In this document: one piece after another, positions 61,618 through 64,000 of the stretch
Numbering within the stretch: position 1 is the stretch's first letter
Layout: each line of letters starts with the position of its first letter
Assembly: GCA_963800975.1 (NCBI GenBank)
Contig: CAWDDB010000021.1
Span: 248,001-312,000 of the forward strand
Direction of reading: 5' to 3'
Length of the DNA stretch: 64,000 nt
Source: JALYGY01 sp963800975
GTDB taxonomy: Bacteria > Actinomycetota > Rubrobacteria > Rubrobacterales > Rubrobacteraceae
Translations under genes and position numbers: made by a program
The notes under the pieces: model-generated
What the model was told of the DNA's origin: nothing
What the model saw: only the letters and a program-made list of their open reading frames with translations
Databases searched by the model: none

Positions 61618-62055
61618 CTATTCGGTTCCCCGTGCGCCGGCCGGCACGCAGAGCACGGGCGTCTCGGTGAACTGCAGGAGTTTGTGGGGGGTGGCGCCGA
61701 GCACGGCGCTCTTGAGCGGGCTCTCGCCGTAGGTGCCGATAACTATCAGGCGTGCCCCGCGCTCGCGGGCGGCGTTCTCCAGGGCCATGGAAGGCCTCTC
61801 GGGCACGAGAAGGATCTCGACCTCCACGCCCTCCGCCCGCGCTATCTCCGCCGCCTCGCGCGTCGCCTTCTCTCCGAACTCCTCCAGCACCCGGCGGTGC
61901 TCCTTGAACTCGTCGCCCACGGAGCGACCAGGGGGCGCGTAGGCGAACAGGATCACCAACCGCTCGTCGAAACGCTTGGCCTGCTCGATCGCGACGTCCA
62001 GGGCTGCGTGGGCCGACGGCGTGTCGTCGTACCCCAGGATCAGGTCTCCCGGCAT
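61618..62055 (-). CDS. Universal stress protein (UspA family)
   Basis: 145 residues with the Usp fold: LILGYDDTPSAHAALDVAIE at the start and the ATP-binding loop IVIGTYGESPLKSAVLGATPHKLL (G-x2-G-x9-G-S/T type, here with T) near the end. It probably binds nucleotide and modulates the adjacent transporter. The gene follows the APC permease 3 by three bases; Usp genes paired with permeases are common. Confidence 0.88.
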   Translation of the reverse strand: MPGDLILGYDDTPSAHAALDVAIEQAKRFDERLVILFAYAPPGRSVGDEFKEHRRVLEEFGEKATREAAEIARAEGVEVEILLVPERPSMALENAARERGARLIVIGTYGESPLKSAVLGATPHKLLQFTETPVLCVPAGARGTE

Positions 62056-62058
62056 CCG

Positions 62059-63612
62059 TTAATCCTCCTCCGGCGGCGCGCCGGCGGTCTCTTGCACCTT
62101 TACTGTTCCTGCGGCTATCGCCGGATCGACGGTCTCAGGGGTCCGTCCGAAGAAGCTTCCGTGGCCGCCGAGGCGCCAGACGATCTCCAGGATCACGCCA
62201 AGCAGCAAGAACCCGAGCCCGATCACCAGCGGCATCCCGAGGCCGAGGAAGGAACCACCGGTGTATGAGGCGGCCGGGTTCGCGAGGTCGATCATGGACC
62301 GGAAGAACAGGTAGGCGAGGATCAGGGCGCCAACCACGGGTGCCAGTCCGATGAAGACGAAGTTCTTCACGCTCTTGAACAGCTCGTGGCGGTAGTAGAT
62401 CGCGCAGGCGAAGCCGGTGAGGGCGTAGTAGAAGGCGATCATGAGCGAGAGGGCCCCGACCGTGTCGAAGAGGAAGTTTTCCGAGAGGAAGTTCAGCGGC
62501 ACGTACCAGATGGTCGCCAGGGCGCCGACGACGATGGTAGAAACGTGCGGCGTCAGGAAGCGCGGGTGCGTCGCGCCCAAAAGGGCGGGCATCGCGTTGG
62601 CTCGCGCCATCGAGAGCACGGTGCGCGAGGCCGGCAGGATGGTGGTCTGGGTGGAGGCCAGCGCCGAGGTCAGGACCGCAAGGACGACCAGCTTGTCCCA
62701 GGGCGAGCCAAGGACGCCGGTCGCCAGGGTGCTGAGGATGGCGTCGTCGTCGGCGAACTTCTCGGCGGTCCCGACGCCGCCGAAGGCGACCACCGCGGCC
62801 GCGACCGAAACGTAGGTGACGAGCAGGATCACCGTGCTGGCGACGGCCGCCAGGCCTGGCGCGCTCTCGCTGTCCTCCGTCTCCTCCGTGAGGTTGACCG
62901 AGCTCTCCCAGCCCCAGTAGATAAAGACCCCGATCAGGACCCCCGCGATCAGGGCGCTGGTGCTATCGACCGCGAGCGGGTTGAACCACGAGAGTTCCGG
63001 GATGAGCGATCCTTCGGGGGCCGAGCCCCCGTAGACCCTCGCCAGGGCCACGACGGCGAAGAGCAGGAGCGCGCCGACCTGGGCGATGATCATGTAGTCC
63101 TGGATGCGGGCCGTGAGCTCGGTGCCGATGACGCAGATGGCCGTCGTCACGACGATGATGATCACGGCGAACAGCGTGATCGCCACCTTCGAGCCAGCGA
63201 GACCGTCGAGACCGAAGAACACGAAGGTGTAGCGGGCCGCCACGTCGGCCAGGGATCCTACGATCAGGATGCCTGTCACGCAGATCGCCCAGCCCCCGAT
63301 CCAGCCCAGGTAAGGTCCCATCGCCCGCGTCACCCACGAGAATGTCGTGCCGCAGTCCTGGTCTGCGCGGTTCATGTAGTAGAACGCGGTGGCGACGAAG
63401 AACATCGGGATAAAGGAGACCAGGAACACGGCCGGCGCCTGCACGCCGACGACCACGACGATCAGCCCGATCACCGCCGCCAGCGAATAGGCCGGCGCCG
63501 TCGAGGCTATGCCGATGATCAGGGCGTCCCTGAACCCTATCGCGTTTTCCTTTAAGCCGTGCTCCGATACCTCCGGAGATCTAGGTTCCCTACTATCGCC
63601 TGCACCCTCCAC
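62059..63612 (-). CDS. APC family permease 3
   Basis: 517 residues, intact, with 12 or more membrane helices (IGIASTAPAYSLAAVIGLIV, GWIGGWAICVTGILIVGSL, FIYWGWESSVNLTEETEDSE). It is related to permeases 1 and 2 but more distant. Substrate is probably an amino acid or amine. It follows the class III aminotransferase gene and precedes the Usp gene, forming a small operon. GTG start after GGAAAGGAGCAGAG. Confidence 0.87.
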   Translation of the reverse strand: MEGAGDSREPRSPEVSEHGLKENAIGFRDALIIGIASTAPAYSLAAVIGLIVVVVGVQAPAVFLVSFIPMFFVATAFYYMNRADQDCGTTFSWVTRAMGPYLGWIGGWAICVTGILIVGSLADVAARYTFVFFGLDGLAGSKVAITLFAVIIIVVTTAICVIGTELTARIQDYMIIAQVGALLLFAVVALARVYGGSAPEGSLIPELSWFNPLAVDSTSALIAGVLIGVFIYWGWESSVNLTEETEDSESAPGLAAVASTVILLVTYVSVAAAVVAFGGVGTAEKFADDDAILSTLATGVLGSPWDKLVVLAVLTSALASTQTTILPASRTVLSMARANAMPALLGATHPRFLTPHVSTIVVGALATIWYVPLNFLSENFLFDTVGALSLMIAFYYALTGFACAIYYRHELFKSVKNFVFIGLAPVVGALILAYLFFRSMIDLANPAASYTGGSFLGLGMPLVIGLGFLLLGVILEIVWRLGGHGSFFGRTPETVDPAIAAGTVKVQETAGAPPEED

Positions 63613-63699
63613 CTCTGCTCCTTTCCCTACGGGGCTCCAATCCCCCGAGCGCGTCGCCCATACAAGGGCTACGTCTCTCCGCCCTTCACAGGCGGGAGT

Positions 63700-64000
63700 C
63701 TATGCAAAAAGCTCGTCTAGCGCCTCCTCGAATACGGCTGTGTGCTTGTCCACCTGCGCCTCCGTTGTGGTCGGAGCCATAAGGGCCATGTTGTGGAACG
63801 GCGTGATCAGCACCCCGCGGTTGAGCGCGTACAGGTGCAGGAGCGTCTCCAGCTCGTCGTCATGGGTGGCCGCCGCCTCCGCGCCGTTGCGCGGCGGCTC
63901 GGGCGAGAAGCCGTACTCGACCCGGCAGCCAAGACGCACCGCGTTCCACGGAGCCCCCGTCTCCGCTATGGCATCTTTTACGCCCAGCTCGAAGCGCTCG
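63700..64000 (-). CDS. C-terminal part of a class III aminotransferase (partial)
   Basis: The frame is open from the window edge to the stop at 63700 and encodes 100 residues: RFELGVKDAIAETGAPWNAV, RLGCRVEYGFSPEPPRNG, LHLYALNRGVLITPFHNMAL and MAPTTTEAQVDKHTAVFEEA. This end fits class III PLP-dependent aminotransferases, including glutamate-semialdehyde mutase and omega-transaminase types. With APC permease 3 and gabD in the region, a GABA or diamine aminotransferase is plausible. The lysine that binds PLP lies outside the window. Confidence 0.75.
   Translation of the reverse strand, partial: ERFELGVKDAIAETGAPWNAVRLGCRVEYGFSPEPPRNGAEAAATHDDELETLLHLYALNRGVLITPFHNMALMAPTTTEAQVDKHTAVFEEALDELFA

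Noticed and set aside
1..64000. tRNA, rRNA, CRISPR arrays, insertion sequences, prophage genes and integrase sites
   Set aside because: No cloverleaf with a T-arm consensus, no regularly spaced direct repeats, no transposase or integrase motifs were seen while reading both strands.

Overview
The window looks like chromosomal DNA of a high-GC actinobacterium close to Rubrobacter. The basis is codon use, a class E sortase, a CmtR-like metal sensor, secreted PD40 and PxKF proteins, and the many amine and amino-acid catabolic genes. No rRNA, tRNA, CRISPR array, insertion sequence or phage gene is visible. All assignments come from reading motifs; no search was run.

Layout. 0-3 kb: a methyltransferase tail, a cupin thiol dioxygenase, a secreted protein, a CPBP protease and a [2Fe-2S] protein. 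3-10 kb: a polyphosphate block (ppx-ppk1, then MgtC, CYTH-CHAD and SixA). Its inner part is bracketed by two inverted copies of a ~200 bp hairpin-rich repeat. 10-16.4 kb: RNA 2',3'-phosphodiesterase, class E sortase, bacterial eRF1-like protein, a glutathione S-transferase with an in-frame UGA at its catalytic cysteine (selenoprotein candidate), a CmtR-like regulator and a TPM protein. 16.5-23.8 kb: a putative pipecolate/lysine operon on the minus strand, divergent from proline dehydrogenase, P5C dehydrogenase and pantothenate kinase. 23.9-28 kb: a thioredoxin-like protein with a secreted peptide-like protein, membrane proteins, CoA-disulfide reductase and superoxide dismutase. 28-44 kb: secreted PD40 protein, a LOV-PAS-GAF-SpoIIE phosphatase, transporters, an amidase/cyclase/NCS1 set and an arylsulfotransferase-like protein.

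44-60 kb is a long minus-strand run. In order of transcription it holds two APC permeases, copper amine oxidase, a 54-residue protein, agmatinase-type ureohydrolase, aminobutyraldehyde dehydrogenase, nitrilase-family hydrolase, ATP-grasp ligase, C45 Ntn hydrolase, succinate-semialdehyde dehydrogenase, GNAT, a second aldehyde dehydrogenase and an MBL-fold hydrolase. A second C45 hydrolase is divergent from it, and two matching palindromes lie in the shared promoter region. A third APC permease, a UspA protein and the end of a class III aminotransferase follow. Together these could take guanidino-amines and diamines through aminobutyraldehyde and GABA to succinate. The ATP-grasp ligase and C45 hydrolases suggest an extra acyl-protection step of a kind I do not recognise as described.

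About seventeen single-base indels break otherwise normal genes. They fall only in 15.7-24.6 kb and 50.7-60.8 kb, and most sit in short homopolymers. I treat them as probable sequence errors and annotate the genes across them. The UGA in the glutathione S-transferase is a substitution-type difference in a region free of such indels.
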